Assembly: GCF_963666255.1 (NCBI RefSeq)
Contig: NZ_OY762656.1
Coordinates: 806,001-870,000 of the forward strand
Direction of reading: 5' to 3'
DNA from: an uncultured Propionivibrio sp.
Lineage (GTDB): Bacteria > Pseudomonadota > Gammaproteobacteria > Burkholderiales > Rhodocyclaceae
Length of the DNA: 64,000 nucleotides
Made by a program: the position numbers and the translations under genes. This document shows, piece after piece, positions 17,342 to 25,726 of the stretch (within the stretch, counting starts at the first letter, position 1; each line of letters starts with the position of its first letter). The notes below the pieces were generated by a model that was not told the origin of the DNA, ran no database searches, and was given only the letters and a program-made list of their open reading frames with translations.

Positions 17342-18919
17342 ATGAACGACAACTTCCCTACACTCGGAGAACTGGTTAAATTCGCCTTTGACGTTGCCGG
17401 AGTCCTACCTCGCAAACGAGGGGAGAGCGACGGACTCAACGACGCAGACAAGAAGATCATTCAAAAACGGCTTGAGCGCCTTGTCGATGAAGAAGGTAGC
17501 CTGACGGATCGTTGTGGCGAGCTGATCAGTAGTCTAGCTTTCCTGACGGCCGGAGCGATACCGAATGTCAAAGTAAATCTGGCATTTGGCGAGAGTGTGA
17601 TGGACCTTTTCGAGATTTACAACGCCGTCATTCGTGATGAGGGTACTTATCTCAACAAAAAAGACAGCATTCTTTGGTTTTGCCGCGCACATGCAATTCC
17701 TAGACTGGCGTTATCAATCCAGAAGCACTCACTCCGTTTCAATTTGGCCTATGAGGGATTCGCCATCCCACCTGACCCCAACTGGTATCTACCAACGATC
17801 AGCGGCGACGATATCGTTTGGCCCATCAGGAAAGTTATGTCTTGGGTTTACGAAACTTGCGGAGTTAGTCGGACACATTTCCATTACCCGGGAAAGAGCG
17901 CCGACAGTGACCATGCGGAGCTTCAGCAGAACCTGGATAACGCATCCGCCTGGTTCAACGGAAAACGACTTCCATCATGGCCCAGTCTGTCTTGGAACTT
18001 TGCACGCTCATTTGAGCATCTTGAAAACCATAGCGATGCAGCGTACCAGCGGCAGTTTCCAGAGAAGTTGCGCGAAAGCATCTTTCAGGTGCTTTTCTTG
18101 TCCCGGCTGAGTACCTCGATCTGCAATCTAATCAAGGAAGCCTACGGGACAGTCGTCCTTGAGCGGTTGATCGTCCAATTCACCCAGCACCGCGATTGGC
18201 TGTCAGCCGAGCTCGATTCGTTTGTAGCAGAAACCACAGCATATATTCAGGGATACAGTATTCCGCCAATCGCCATAGATACAGTCTGGATGGAGTTCTC
18301 GGAACGATACTGGCGCTGGTTCAGCGATCACTATGCCGACTTCGCTAAAAAACTGGGATATTTGCTGGAGCAGAACGACTACAGCCCTCTACCCACCAAT
18401 ACAGTTGCTGAACTTATTCAGACGTATGGCGAGTACAGCGTGCGGACCACACTCGAGAAACTTGAAATCAACCGCGAATTCCCCATTCCCCCCGACTTTC
18501 CACGAAGATTAGATGAAGGGTTCGTGCTTAAGAAAAAAAATAATTGCAGCGACGAGGATATCGATCAGTATTTGCGCGAAATCCAACAGGACGGCTTGGC
18601 ATCACATCTCAACTGGATGGAGCGCTGGCTACGCGCAGTGGTTCGGTACCGGAACGGAGACTACGAGTCCGCCTTCTATCATATGGAATATGCCCTCGAG
18701 CAAGCGAAGTACCGTGCTGGCGGCAGCCAGTATCTGCTGGTTAATCAATTTATCGAGCTCGCCGCAAAAACCGATCGCTGGAAAAGCTTCAAGAAAGGAG
18801 TCGAGTGGGCACTATATCTCGGAATTTCCATACGCTGGCTACGAGATCGGGAGCCTGACGAGGAAGCGTTGCAATTTGTCTTCGCGATGATGCAAAAGGC
18901 CAACTACGCTCAATTATAA
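17342..18919 (+). CDS. Unknown 525-residue protein, partner of NYN gene
   Basis: I do not recognise the family. The protein looks soluble and mainly helical, rich in W, Y and F (for example WMEFSERYWRWFSDHYADF near residues 318-336). The last 120 residues (YRNGDYESAFYHMEYALEQA and onward) have the rhythm of TPR-like helical hairpins. No catalytic motif stands out. The NYN-domain gene follows 11-68 nt downstream on the same strand depending on its start, so the two probably form an operon. Moderate GC and an island position argue for recent transfer. A role as regulator or sensor of the nuclease is only a guess. Confidence 0.75.
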   Translation: MNDNFPTLGELVKFAFDVAGVLPRKRGESDGLNDADKKIIQKRLERLVDEEGSLTDRCGELISSLAFLTAGAIPNVKVNLAFGESVMDLFEIYNAVIRDEGTYLNKKDSILWFCRAHAIPRLALSIQKHSLRFNLAYEGFAIPPDPNWYLPTISGDDIVWPIRKVMSWVYETCGVSRTHFHYPGKSADSDHAELQQNLDNASAWFNGKRLPSWPSLSWNFARSFEHLENHSDAAYQRQFPEKLRESIFQVLFLSRLSTSICNLIKEAYGTVVLERLIVQFTQHRDWLSAELDSFVAETTAYIQGYSIPPIAIDTVWMEFSERYWRWFSDHYADFAKKLGYLLEQNDYSPLPTNTVAELIQTYGEYSVRTTLEKLEINREFPIPPDFPRRLDEGFVLKKKNNCSDEDIDQYLREIQQDGLASHLNWMERWLRAVVRYRNGDYESAFYHMEYALEQAKYRAGGSQYLLVNQFIELAAKTDRWKSFKKGVEWALYLGISIRWLRDREPDEEALQFVFAMMQKANYAQL

Positions 18920-18987
18920 GAGCCCATCCAATGACAAATAAAAACGATCGGGCTACTATCGCCGCTTGTTCTTGGAGCTCAAAGATT

Positions 18988-19710
18988 ATGAAAAAGCAGA
19001 TGTACAACATTGCGGTTTACATCGACATGGAGAACGTCGCCTCAACCGAGTTTGCGCTGGAAGACTTGATGAGCGCGTTGCTCCGCGCAGATGACGAACA
19101 CAACTGCATCTTCGTGATCAAGGCGGCCTACGGTAATCAGATGACTGGCAAGAAGACATTAAAAGAGCAGCTAATCGACCACAACTTTACGCTGATTGAT
19201 ACGCCGAAAATCGGTGCAGAAAAGAACAGGGCCGATCTCTTTATCAGTCTGGACGCTTTCGAAACGCTTTACCTCGGCAACCCAAAGATCGATCGTTACT
19301 GCTTTCTGACCAGTGACTCAGATTTCACGGTCATTGGTGACCGTTTGCGGAAGTACGGGAAGGAAGTCTGGTTGGTCTGTAGAAAGAGGGACAAAGATCG
19401 GGCTATTTTGGCTAAAGCCTTTGACACCTTGCTCTTTCTGGAGGATTTCGCTGAGGCAAAGATCAGAACTTTTGACGACGCAATCGAAAACCTCTTTGTC
19501 AAAGCGCTCCGCAACATCGATCGAAATAAGCTGCCGGTCAATGTCTCAACAGCCAATAACAAGATGAAGGAGCTTGACCCGAGCTTTGATGTTTCCCAGA
19601 CGCAATACAAAAATTTCATGCCGTTAGTGAGGGAAATGACCAGCCGAGGGCATTTGAGATTTTCGACATCATCTGGTGGAGAAAATAGGATTACTGACAT
19701 CCTCATTTAG
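18988..19710 (+). CDS. NYN-domain nuclease with C-terminal LOTUS/OST-HTH-like domain
   Basis: Residues 1-150 show the NYN (PIN-like) metal-dependent RNase pattern of acidic motifs: AVYIDMENV near residue 9, NRADLFISLDAFE near 72 and LTSDSDF near 93, as in the LabA/NicB group. The last 75 residues (DDAIENLFVKALRNI to the end) resemble a LOTUS/OST-HTH RNA-binding domain. I prefer ATG 18988, with GGAG 10 nt upstream; an in-frame ATG at 18931 would add 19 residues without homologous character. The pair with the preceding gene may be an RNA-targeting defence or maintenance module. The NYN domain is well supported; the biological role is not known. Confidence 0.82.
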   Translation: MKKQMYNIAVYIDMENVASTEFALEDLMSALLRADDEHNCIFVIKAAYGNQMTGKKTLKEQLIDHNFTLIDTPKIGAEKNRADLFISLDAFETLYLGNPKIDRYCFLTSDSDFTVIGDRLRKYGKEVWLVCRKRDKDRAILAKAFDTLLFLEDFAEAKIRTFDDAIENLFVKALRNIDRNKLPVNVSTANNKMKELDPSFDVSQTQYKNFMPLVREMTSRGHLRFSTSSGGENRITDILI

Positions 19711-19820
19711 TGGTGCATGGCGTATTGCAATCGATCCTCCACATGCAATGGCTTCTTCCCTGAAATGCCTACCATGATTGGACGACGACGCTTGTCAAAG
19801 GAGATTGGCTCTTGAGAAAA

Positions 19821-19851
19821 CCGCCTGTGTGAAGTACACAAGGCGGCTTTT
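19821..19851. terminator. Bidirectional terminator
   Basis: CCGCCTGTGT pairs with ACACAAGGCGG (one bulged A) and is followed by TTTT on the + strand and preceded by AAAA. It can therefore serve the NYN gene and the convergent gene at 19898. Confidence 0.7.
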
Positions 19852-19897
19852 GCACTAGGCGATCCTGTTTGGCAAAAAGCCTGATCGTTTCGCCAAC

Positions 19898-20713
19898 TCA
19901 GATTGGCAACTTTTTCTGGCGCTCTAGCATGCGAGCCTCTTCCGCCCGAAGCAGATCCTCCAGTGAAGCGCGGGTATAGCGCGCCGGTTTCGTCGCCTTT
20001 TGCTTCTCCTCCGATAGCGAAGCAAGACCACCAGAAGTTTCGGCATCAGTGGCTACCGTCGTTTTTTTTGCCGACAGAAACTTGCCCAGCCACGGCAACG
20101 GCTTATTCATATCCGGTCCCGGCCAGGGCATCTCCGGATGACAGGCTTGCAGAATCCGATGCGCACGCCGATAGATCTTCCCGAGCTGCAAGCGGACCCC
20201 GCTGTGGAGCGGTCGATGTTGAAGCTCGGCAAGATAAGACTTCAACCGCGGATCGCCTTCCTTGGCCAGATGGTCGACATAGGCCGAAATTTCCTGCTGC
20301 GTCGTTGGCAACATCCACCACGACCAATGCTTGCCCCCGCCAAAAAAAGAAGGCCGATTCGTCTTCAGCAGGATATATTCGCCATTCCAGATAAGCCGCT
20401 CCGATGAAAGGCGGGCATCGCGCAGCGTCTCCTCTTCGTGAATACGACCTGATCCGTCCGTCGCAACAAGGAACCAGAGGTAGCGACCATCGGGGAGCTG
20501 GCAGACAAGGAAACGAGACGTCGCCACTTTCTTCTTGCGCAGCGTGTAGCGCCTGACATCCTTGATGTCCGTATCGTATTTCTCGGAGAACTTGTAGGCG
20601 AGTTCGTCCAGCTTATGGGCCGCCACGGTGCCGCCCGTGTGGTGGTGATACCCCTTCGGAACAATGCGCAGCAGGTACTGCTGCGCACGGGTCTGACTGT
20701 CGAAAATCTGCAT
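19898..20713 (-). CDS. Unknown 271-residue island protein
   Basis: I do not recognise the family. The N-terminal 130 residues look like a compact alpha/beta domain (RYLWFLVATDGSGRIHEEE, RLIWNGEYILLKTNRPSFF). A middle helical part holds ELQHRPLHSGVRLQLGKIYRRA, and the C terminus is charged and probably disordered. It has no signal peptide or membrane helix. The gene is convergent with the NYN gene and divergent from the structured RNA region that begins about 230 bp away. Its codon use is intermediate. It may be a mobile-element housekeeping gene, but nothing in the sequence proves it. Confidence 0.7.
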   Translation of the reverse strand: MQIFDSQTRAQQYLLRIVPKGYHHHTGGTVAAHKLDELAYKFSEKYDTDIKDVRRYTLRKKKVATSRFLVCQLPDGRYLWFLVATDGSGRIHEEETLRDARLSSERLIWNGEYILLKTNRPSFFGGGKHWSWWMLPTTQQEISAYVDHLAKEGDPRLKSYLAELQHRPLHSGVRLQLGKIYRRAHRILQACHPEMPWPGPDMNKPLPWLGKFLSAKKTTVATDAETSGGLASLSEEKQKATKPARYTRASLEDLLRAEEARMLERQKKLPI

Positions 20714-20940
20714 GGATTACTTCCCTTCATATAAAAAAACAGGTCATGGTCGTCGCTAGGCACGTCGTCCGGGCAGACTAGGCGCCGAGGCCAAGTCCTT
20801 GATGCAAAAGCTATCGCTTCCAATCGTTGTGCTAGCTATATGAAGGTGGACAGGAGGCGAAATTTTTCCGAGCCAAACACCACGCGAAATTACACATCCA
20901 TGTCACGCATCTCCTAGCTCAGTGATAAGGATTAGCGTGC

Positions 20941-22137
20941 ATGGCGCCACACGGCTCCCTGCTCGGTGAGGGTCCGCCCCATGTGTCTCGGTAACGGGAT
21001 GCATCGGGCGGGCCGCCACCCTGCATAGCCGCCGTTATTCCTCTTCTGGGCCTGGAGCCCCACCCGGTTTAGCCACCGGACGCCTGAGACCGCCAATCTC
21101 AGGTGCACACTGCTTGGCGCCCATTGCGGAGAAATTCGCATGATGGGTGCGAGGGCGAGCGCCTCGGGTAATCCCTCCCGCAAGGGAGACTAAACCGAGG
21201 CTGTTCAGCCCATACCTTGCGGCCGCGTTCACGCGGTCGTGGAGGTGTGCGAGCAGGAAACGGGTACCACGCGGAAATGCGTGGATGCCCTGGTTTTCGT
21301 GAAAGGCGGTGGAAGTCCGCCCCGTGGGGATGCAGGAAAGCTGCGTAACACGTGCCACTTGGGATGGCAGTCAAGGACGAAGAAAAATCGTCGTCGGCAT
21401 CATGCTGCAAGTGCAGCAGAGATGCCGGAGGAGCCGAGGATGAAAGGGGTCGCGCCCAAGAGTCCAAAGCCCTGGCTGATAGCTTAACCCGGCAAAGCGC
21501 CCGTTACAGGGTGCGATTAGTGGAGTTGCTGAAGACCCCGCAAGGGGCTGGCGCTAGGGGATGAAAAACCCTGCGAATGACCGAATCTGGCTTGAGCTCG
21601 TAATCCGATGGCTTTACCACCTTCGCGCGGATGAAATCCAGGGGATGCGCCTGGAAATCGAGGTTCAATGTTCAGGGTCACGTCTAGGCAACGTAGAAGT
21701 AGCGAAAATCTAACTGCGGAAATCTCGGCATGGGTCGGGGCGAGTGGCATCGCATCGGCACAGGAGTCACGATCCTGGAATAACCATGCAGGGGTGAGAG
21801 CGAGGTCCGAGTAGAGGGAAAACCGTGTCGCCGAAAGCGACCGGGAGGCAGCAATGCCTGCCAGGGTTGGCACCCTGGCAACCGCCGCAAGGCGGGGAAC
21901 TCGAAAGGCCGAGGCAGTGTGAAAAGAGGAATTGCTCGCCGGGAGGCGAGGCGGTCGTGTGGCCGGCATCGGGGTTGGCGCCCCGGTGTCGGTGTGGTGT
22001 GCTGTGCTGGATCTGCTTGGCGGCGGATCCGGCGCTTTCGCGTTTGATTAACCTGCTTACTTGCATCAGGAGGTATTTCGTAATTCAGGGCATCCGACTC
22101 CCATCACCCAGGGAGCTGTGATGCATTGTGTTTTTTT
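20941..22137 (+). ncRNA. Candidate giant structured RNA (about 1.2 kb) with intrinsic terminator
   Basis: This GC-rich tract has no credible gene on either strand but is packed with hairpins. Examples: 20971-20979 with 21006-21014; CCTCGG/CCGAGG (21162-21200) enclosing CTCCC-GCAA-GGGAG; GGCCGCG-TTCA-CGCGGTC (21221-21238); GGCGG/CCGCC (21305-21321); CCCC-GCAA-GGGG (21536-21547); AGGCA-GCAA-TGCCT (21846-21859); GCCAGGGT-TGGC-ACCCTGGC (21860-21879); CCGCC-GCAA-GGCGG (21882-21895); CTCGCC-GGGA-GGCGAG (21935-21950); and a 13-bp stem with TGGC loop (21963-21992). The GNRA loops occur only when read on the + strand, which fixes the orientation. A final hairpin (GCATC 22090 to GATGC about 22124) and T7 at 22131-22137 look like its terminator. 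GOLLD- or ROOL-like giant RNA is possible; the 5' end is approximate. Confidence 0.7.
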
Positions 22138-22148
22138 AATCAGGAGAC

Positions 22149-22177
22149 CATGTGCCGAGAATTCTCTCAGGCACATG
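22149..22177. repeat. Perfect inverted repeat
   Basis: CATGTGCC (22149-22156) pairs with GGCACATG (22170-22177), and the loop contains the palindrome GAGAATTCTC. There is no adjacent T tract, so it is more likely a protein-binding site or RNA-end structure than a terminator. Confidence 0.5.
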
Positions 22178-22335
22178 TGTCTTGCGTTTCCTTAAAGTCT
22201 CTTTTTTCTCTGGAAAAACATATTAAAACAACAACTTAAATTTGACGGACGGTGTCTGTCGACGTAAACTCATTTCAAGCAATCAATTCTCTATTTGAGA
22301 AGCGCAAAGGGCTCGCAACCCGTTGTGGAACAACG

Positions 22336-22363
22336 CCCGTGTGGATGTCCACACGGGTTTTTT
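22336..22363 (+). terminator. Intrinsic terminator
   Basis: CCCGTGTGG (22336-22344) pairs perfectly with CCACACGGG (22349-22357) and six T residues follow. A smaller hairpin GTTG-TGGA-CAAC lies just before it (22322-22334). No gene precedes it closely, so it may end a short RNA starting after 22180. Confidence 0.8.
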
Positions 22364-22416
22364 GCTTTAGAGGGTCTGGATTCTTTATTCAGCGGAACAA
22401 TAGACATGGAGAAACA

Positions 22417-22731
22417 ATGAAATCTGGTAACAACACCGACTTTCTTCCTATACGAAAAGATTCACACACACTGGCTCGGAAAAAAGTGGAGGCATTCGGG
22501 TCGGTCATCGGGAGTTATCTCGGCAGGAATATCCACGAGTGGGTGATCGTCGATGGGCAAACGTATGACTACGCGGGGATCGCACCGGGGCCGCAGCCAG
22601 GCATCGTGGATTTTGGCCAACTCGCGTTGAACGAGATCTGCTTAACGCCAGGGTTGAAATACCGCGTCCGGGAAAAACAAAGTGCTCAGCAAAGCGCTTC
22701 GAGCCCGTCACCCATTCTTCTGGAGTTCTAG
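22417..22731 (+). CDS. Unknown 104-residue protein
   Basis: The ATG at 22417 has GGAG 5 nt upstream, which decides the start. The product is small and soluble, with a compact middle part (SVIGSYLGRNIHEWVIVDGQ, then GIVDFGQLALNEICLTPGLKY near residues 70-90) and a serine-rich tail. I do not recognise a family. It is the first of a run of five tiny genes with good ribosome sites, the next starting 1 nt after its stop. The neighbours encode single- and two-helix membrane proteins, so it could be their cytoplasmic partner. Confidence 0.6.
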   Translation: MKSGNNTDFLPIRKDSHTLARKKVEAFGSVIGSYLGRNIHEWVIVDGQTYDYAGIAPGPQPGIVDFGQLALNEICLTPGLKYRVREKQSAQQSASSPSPILLEF

Positions 22732-22732
22732 C

Positions 22733-22876
22733 ATGGTGGCACTTCTGTCTGTTCTCTTCGTCATCGCGGTTGTGCTGGTAGCTCTCGGATTTACGGCGAA
22801 TGTGCGACAGCGGCGCGGGAAATCCGGGACGGTGGACCAGGACAAGTCATCATCCAAGCAAAGGAATCATTCATGA
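22733..22876 (+). CDS. 47-residue single-helix membrane protein
   Basis: One transmembrane helix covers about residues 3-22 (ALLSVLFVIAVVLVALGFTA), followed by a basic, hydrophilic tail (NVRQRRGKSGT and on). GGAG lies 7 nt before the ATG. It overlaps the next gene by 4 nt. A damaged copy of its sequence occurs about 690 bp downstream, at 23420-23523. The function is unknown; small basic membrane proteins can be toxins, but no antitoxin is evident. Confidence 0.6.
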   Translation: MVALLSVLFVIAVVLVALGFTANVRQRRGKSGTVDQDKSSSKQRNHS

Positions 22877-23223
22877 GCATTACGAACGGCAAGCGAAGGT
22901 CCAAAAAAACCTCATCCCTTATCTTCCGTTGCTTAATCGTCGCAGTGGTCTGGACCGTTTCGATCGGGTTCAACTACGCCTACGCTTTCTTCTTTGGGCC
23001 ATCCGACAACACGTTCACCTTCGCCATGCTGGCGTGCATGCTCTCTCTCATCAATCTCTTATGGTTCGTCGTCGACGCCGGAAACAGTTCTTCTGACCAG
23101 TGCATTCCGAACGAAGGCAACCATTTCGCACCGGGTTACCTGGACCCCGGTGCCATCAACAGCAGTGAGGTCGATCCGGGTAACCCGAGCATGGATCCGT
23201 TCGATCCGTTCGACAGCAACTGA
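22873..23223 (+). CDS. Two-helix membrane protein with acidic C terminus
   Basis: The 116-residue product has a basic N terminus (NGKRRSKKTSS) and two transmembrane segments near residues 17-39 and 47-68. A C-terminal tail rich in D, N, P and S follows (VDPGNPSMDPFDPFDSN). The start overlaps the previous stop as ATGA, so translation is coupled. No family recognised. The basic-first layout places the N terminus inside the cell, and with two helices the tail should also be cytoplasmic. Confidence 0.65.
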   Translation: MSITNGKRRSKKTSSLIFRCLIVAVVWTVSIGFNYAYAFFFGPSDNTFTFAMLACMLSLINLLWFVVDAGNSSSDQCIPNEGNHFAPGYLDPGAINSSEVDPGNPSMDPFDPFDSN

Positions 23224-23315
23224 TCGTGCGGTGAGATTCTTTTTTTTTGCCATAGTCCGCCTAGAACAAAGGTGAAATGAGGCCGCAACTCCGAAGGCGA
23301 AAAAGGAGAGAAACG

Positions 23316-23459
23316 ATGGCAATTGAATCCTTGGCCGGCCTGGCCTTTATTACAGCGTTTTTGGCTGGATTGGCATGGTATGCCTCCACTCATCGCGCAG
23401 AAAGCACCAACAAACCTCGGCGTCGTCGCCGTGCTGGTCGCATTAGGCTTCGCGGCTAA
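23316..23459 (+). CDS. 47-residue single-helix membrane protein, possibly frameshifted
   Basis: AAGGAGAG stands 5 nt before ATG 23316, a strong ribosome site. The product has one hydrophobic segment (residues 4-22) and ends in an arginine run (KPRRRRRAGRIRLRG). In another frame the same end region encodes VVAVLVALGFAANA, which resembles the helix of the 22733 gene, so the arginine tail may be the result of a frameshift or fusion between two such small genes. The function is unknown. Confidence 0.5.
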   Translation: MAIESLAGLAFITAFLAGLAWYASTHRAESTNKPRRRRRAGRIRLRG

Positions 23460-23523
23460 TGCGCAACTGTGTCGCCAGAAATCAGGGACGGCGGTCCTAG
23501 GCTTATCGCCTGAGAAAAACTAA
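23420..23523 (+). pseudogene. Degenerate copy of the 22733 small membrane gene
   Basis: The translated stretch VVAVLVALGFAANAQLCRQK closely follows IAVVLVALGFTANVRQRRGK of the gene at 22733, including the KSGT that comes after. It has no start codon or ribosome site of its own and lies in a different frame from the gene at 23316. It looks like the 3' part of a duplicated gene. Confidence 0.55.
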
Positions 23524-23580
23524 CAACCAAGATGCCGTTGGCGACAGGCATTTACATCAACTATTTGGAGATTTACACCG

Positions 23581-23796
23581 ATGAAACGCGCAAAACGCAG
23601 AATTTTCCGCCGAGGTATTCGAGACATCCTCAGTCTTCTCCCAAAAATCAGCAATCCAGCCCTGGATGCTGCCATCGAGTCCGCCTCGATGGGCCAAGAC
23701 AGCAATTTCGTAATATCCAGTTTTAGCCATCCTGAAATTATCGCCATGTCGCTGGGCGAGCTTGCCCAGCAATCGGAAAGGCGCGAAAATTTATGA
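23581..23796 (+). CDS. Unknown 71-residue basic protein
   Basis: The product begins with a very basic helix (MKRAKRRIFRRGIRDI) followed by a more neutral half (SHPEIIAMSLGELAQQSE). GGAG lies about 12 nt before the ATG. It is the last of the run of small genes in this direction. No family recognised; the basic start could bind nucleic acid or the membrane surface. Confidence 0.5.
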   Translation: MKRAKRRIFRRGIRDILSLLPKISNPALDAAIESASMGQDSNFVISSFSHPEIIAMSLGELAQQSERRENL

Positions 23797-24052
23797 GTGT
23801 CGGACTCCGTCGAAGGGCTTGGGTAGCTTGCCAATGTTCGGCGGAAGAACGGTGCACCAAGTGGGATCGAACACAAGCGGTGGTTTCGGTGGTGGATATC
23901 GCTCGGCGGCTCTACGCGAACGTTGAACGTCCGCCTGCACAGACCCGCTATTTCGGCCTTGAGTCGGGTTCGGCTGTAGCGCTAACGGCCAAGCGGACAT
24001 AGGGAGCGAGACTTGCCTGGCCACGATCACTGACCGCAACAAGCTGGTCAAC

Positions 24053-25162
24053 TCATTGACGCCGATGGTCAAATTCGATAGCGTCCGCGTTCAGGAAGGG
24101 TTCTGCGGACTGGAGCAATATTTGGTAGGTCAACTGAGAGACGCTGTCTTCTTGTCCTGTTTCTGCAAACTTATCCCGATTCTGCTTTAGGGCACTTCTG
24201 ATCATTGAGACTGGATTCGCAGCAATTGCAAATTCGATCAGTTCCAATCTCTTCTCTTTCCCAGAGCTCACGATAGAGGCTAAAGCAGCATGAGCTTTTG
24301 TCTCTGCGGCGGCTCTTTCGGTAGCAACTCTCTTTTGAGTGATTTCTGCTGCGATCGCTTTTCGCATCGCGTTAGTTTTTTCTGAACGGTGGCTTTCCAG
24401 AAGTGAAATCTCTTCGGGGCTGAGCGGTTCCCGCTTCAGTCTGCGAATTGCGGAATCTGCCCAGGCAGATGGATCACTTTTAGCTCGCTTCTTCGCTAAG
24501 GTTATCAGCGCTGCACGCATATCATTTTCATCCGCATTTTTCAAAAACTCCCCCTCCGGTCCATTTTCACGATGCGCATTTTTCGCATCGAGGTAGGTGG
24601 TGGGGGAATCTTTATTAGGAGCCCCTTCTTTTTTGGTGAACCTTAGCGTTTGGTTTTCCGACATTCGGAAAGGACGAGCGCCGGAAACACCGAGACCCGG
24701 GTTTTCCGGATCTGGATACGCCTCGTTTTGGGAGTGATGTTGCTGCAATTTGGCATCTCCACCCAAAGGCATTTCCACTGCCCACCTTGTTGGCGAGACA
24801 AGAATCCATTTTGTCCCCACGACTTGTCCTGCCCGGTACTTCCGTAGCCTCTCAGTATTCTCCGCATTTCGTTCGTTAGCCTCTTCTTTACTTAACCGCA
24901 CCGGTTCTACGATCACTGCGCCAACACTTTCTAGCTCTTGCCTGAAGCGTGTCAGAGCGTCTCTTCCAGAACCTCCGCTCATCGTGACGAGGTGAGAGAT
25001 TCTTGGTTTCCATCCTTTAGGTAAATCCCATAGAAACTGAAAAAGCCCCCTTGCGCCGAAGGAGAGCCGGCCATCTCGCAAAACAGCTCGGTATTGCGGT
25101 TTTGCGTATTCAAAATCGCCTTGTCGCTCAAGGCCGATGCCATTGTCAATGTCTCGCATCAT
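24053..25162 (-). CDS. Replication-type winged-helix protein
   Basis: The first 90 residues resemble the winged-helix domain of phage/plasmid replication initiators and replisome organisers: FGARGLFQFLWDLPKGWKPR followed by ISHLVTMSGGSGRDALTRFRQELESVGAV. The remaining 250 residues are charged, with a linker and a long alanine/lysine/glutamate-rich helical part (residues about 215-300) that may be a coiled coil. The chosen ATG at 25162 overlaps the upstream stop as ATGA, indicating coupled translation; an ATG 15 nt earlier is possible. It sits last in a three-gene minus-strand unit that looks like the control and replication module of the island. The role is inferred from the fold pattern. Confidence 0.6.
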   Translation of the reverse strand: MMRDIDNGIGLERQGDFEYAKPQYRAVLRDGRLSFGARGLFQFLWDLPKGWKPRISHLVTMSGGSGRDALTRFRQELESVGAVIVEPVRLSKEEANERNAENTERLRKYRAGQVVGTKWILVSPTRWAVEMPLGGDAKLQQHHSQNEAYPDPENPGLGVSGARPFRMSENQTLRFTKKEGAPNKDSPTTYLDAKNAHRENGPEGEFLKNADENDMRAALITLAKKRAKSDPSAWADSAIRRLKREPLSPEEISLLESHRSEKTNAMRKAIAAEITQKRVATERAAAETKAHAALASIVSSGKEKRLELIEFAIAANPVSMIRSALKQNRDKFAETGQEDSVSQLTYQILLQSAEPFLNADAIEFDHRRQ

Positions 25163-25725
25163 GGCATCTCTTTCCACAATGGCTTTTGTTCACTATTTTT
25201 TGTGAGCGCCGCTCTTTGCACGCGCGCGGCCAGGTGGGAAAGCGTGCTGATCATCTCGTCGTTGCTCTTCGCTGATTCGATGGAACAGACAAGATCTTTC
25301 AGGATTTGCTGGGCTCTGCGCTGTGTGATTCCCATTTGAATGGCGAACCCCTCAGTTCCATGGGTAAAGGCGTCTAAAATCAGTGCACAGTTACTTCCCA
25401 GCATCTGTTGTTGGCGGAGCCGAAGTTCATGTGCCTCGGCCATAAGAAGGACATCTTCAGGGGTGAGTCCGGTCGAATCGGCACAATCCCAAGCTTGATC
25501 GAGATCGTTCATGCTTACGAAGCTAGGGGCTAGCCCTGCATGGCGGCAGGTCCGCTGGAGAGACCTGATTACCCAGCCAATTCCCTTGCCTTTCCTGATT
25601 GCACAATCAATGAGCTCGAAGGCGAAATGACGCACGTCGTCAATGTCAAGCCTCGAAATAGCTGCGAGATTCCGGATCAGTGGTGCATAGCTTTCAAGGA
25701 AGGCGGTGAAATTCGGAGTATTCAT
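25159..25725 (-). CDS. Sigma-region-4-like helix-turn-helix protein
   Basis: The 188-residue product ends with a helix-turn-helix that resembles sigma-70 region 4 (ALILDAFTHGTEGFAIQMG followed by ITQRRAQQILKDLV, residues about 122-155). The N-terminal part has a helical arrangement with GKGKGIGWVIRSLQRTCRHAG. It could be a small sigma factor-like regulator or a DNA-binding partner of the replication protein. It starts 1 nt after the preceding gene and overlaps the next, all on the minus strand. Confidence 0.6.
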   Translation of the reverse strand: MNTPNFTAFLESYAPLIRNLAAISRLDIDDVRHFAFELIDCAIRKGKGIGWVIRSLQRTCRHAGLAPSFVSMNDLDQAWDCADSTGLTPEDVLLMAEAHELRLRQQQMLGSNCALILDAFTHGTEGFAIQMGITQRRAQQILKDLVCSIESAKSNDEMISTLSHLAARVQRAALTKNSEQKPLWKEMP

Positions 25726-25726
25726 T

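Noticed and set aside
21035-22066. Several short open frames in the structured RNA tract, both strands
   Set aside because: They lack ribosome sites, overlap each other, and have low-complexity composition explained by the hairpins.
20941-22137. Group II intron
   Set aside because: I looked for a domain V hairpin (AGC...GAAA...GT-CGGTT type), a reverse transcriptase gene and a GTGYG...AY frame, and found no convincing set, although GTGCG and GGTGGAAGTCC-like pieces occur.
23793-24002. Possible 69-codon + strand gene after the 23581 gene
   Set aside because: It starts in the previous stop but has no protein-like conservation pattern; it may be decayed DNA, so 23797-24052 is left without a gene.
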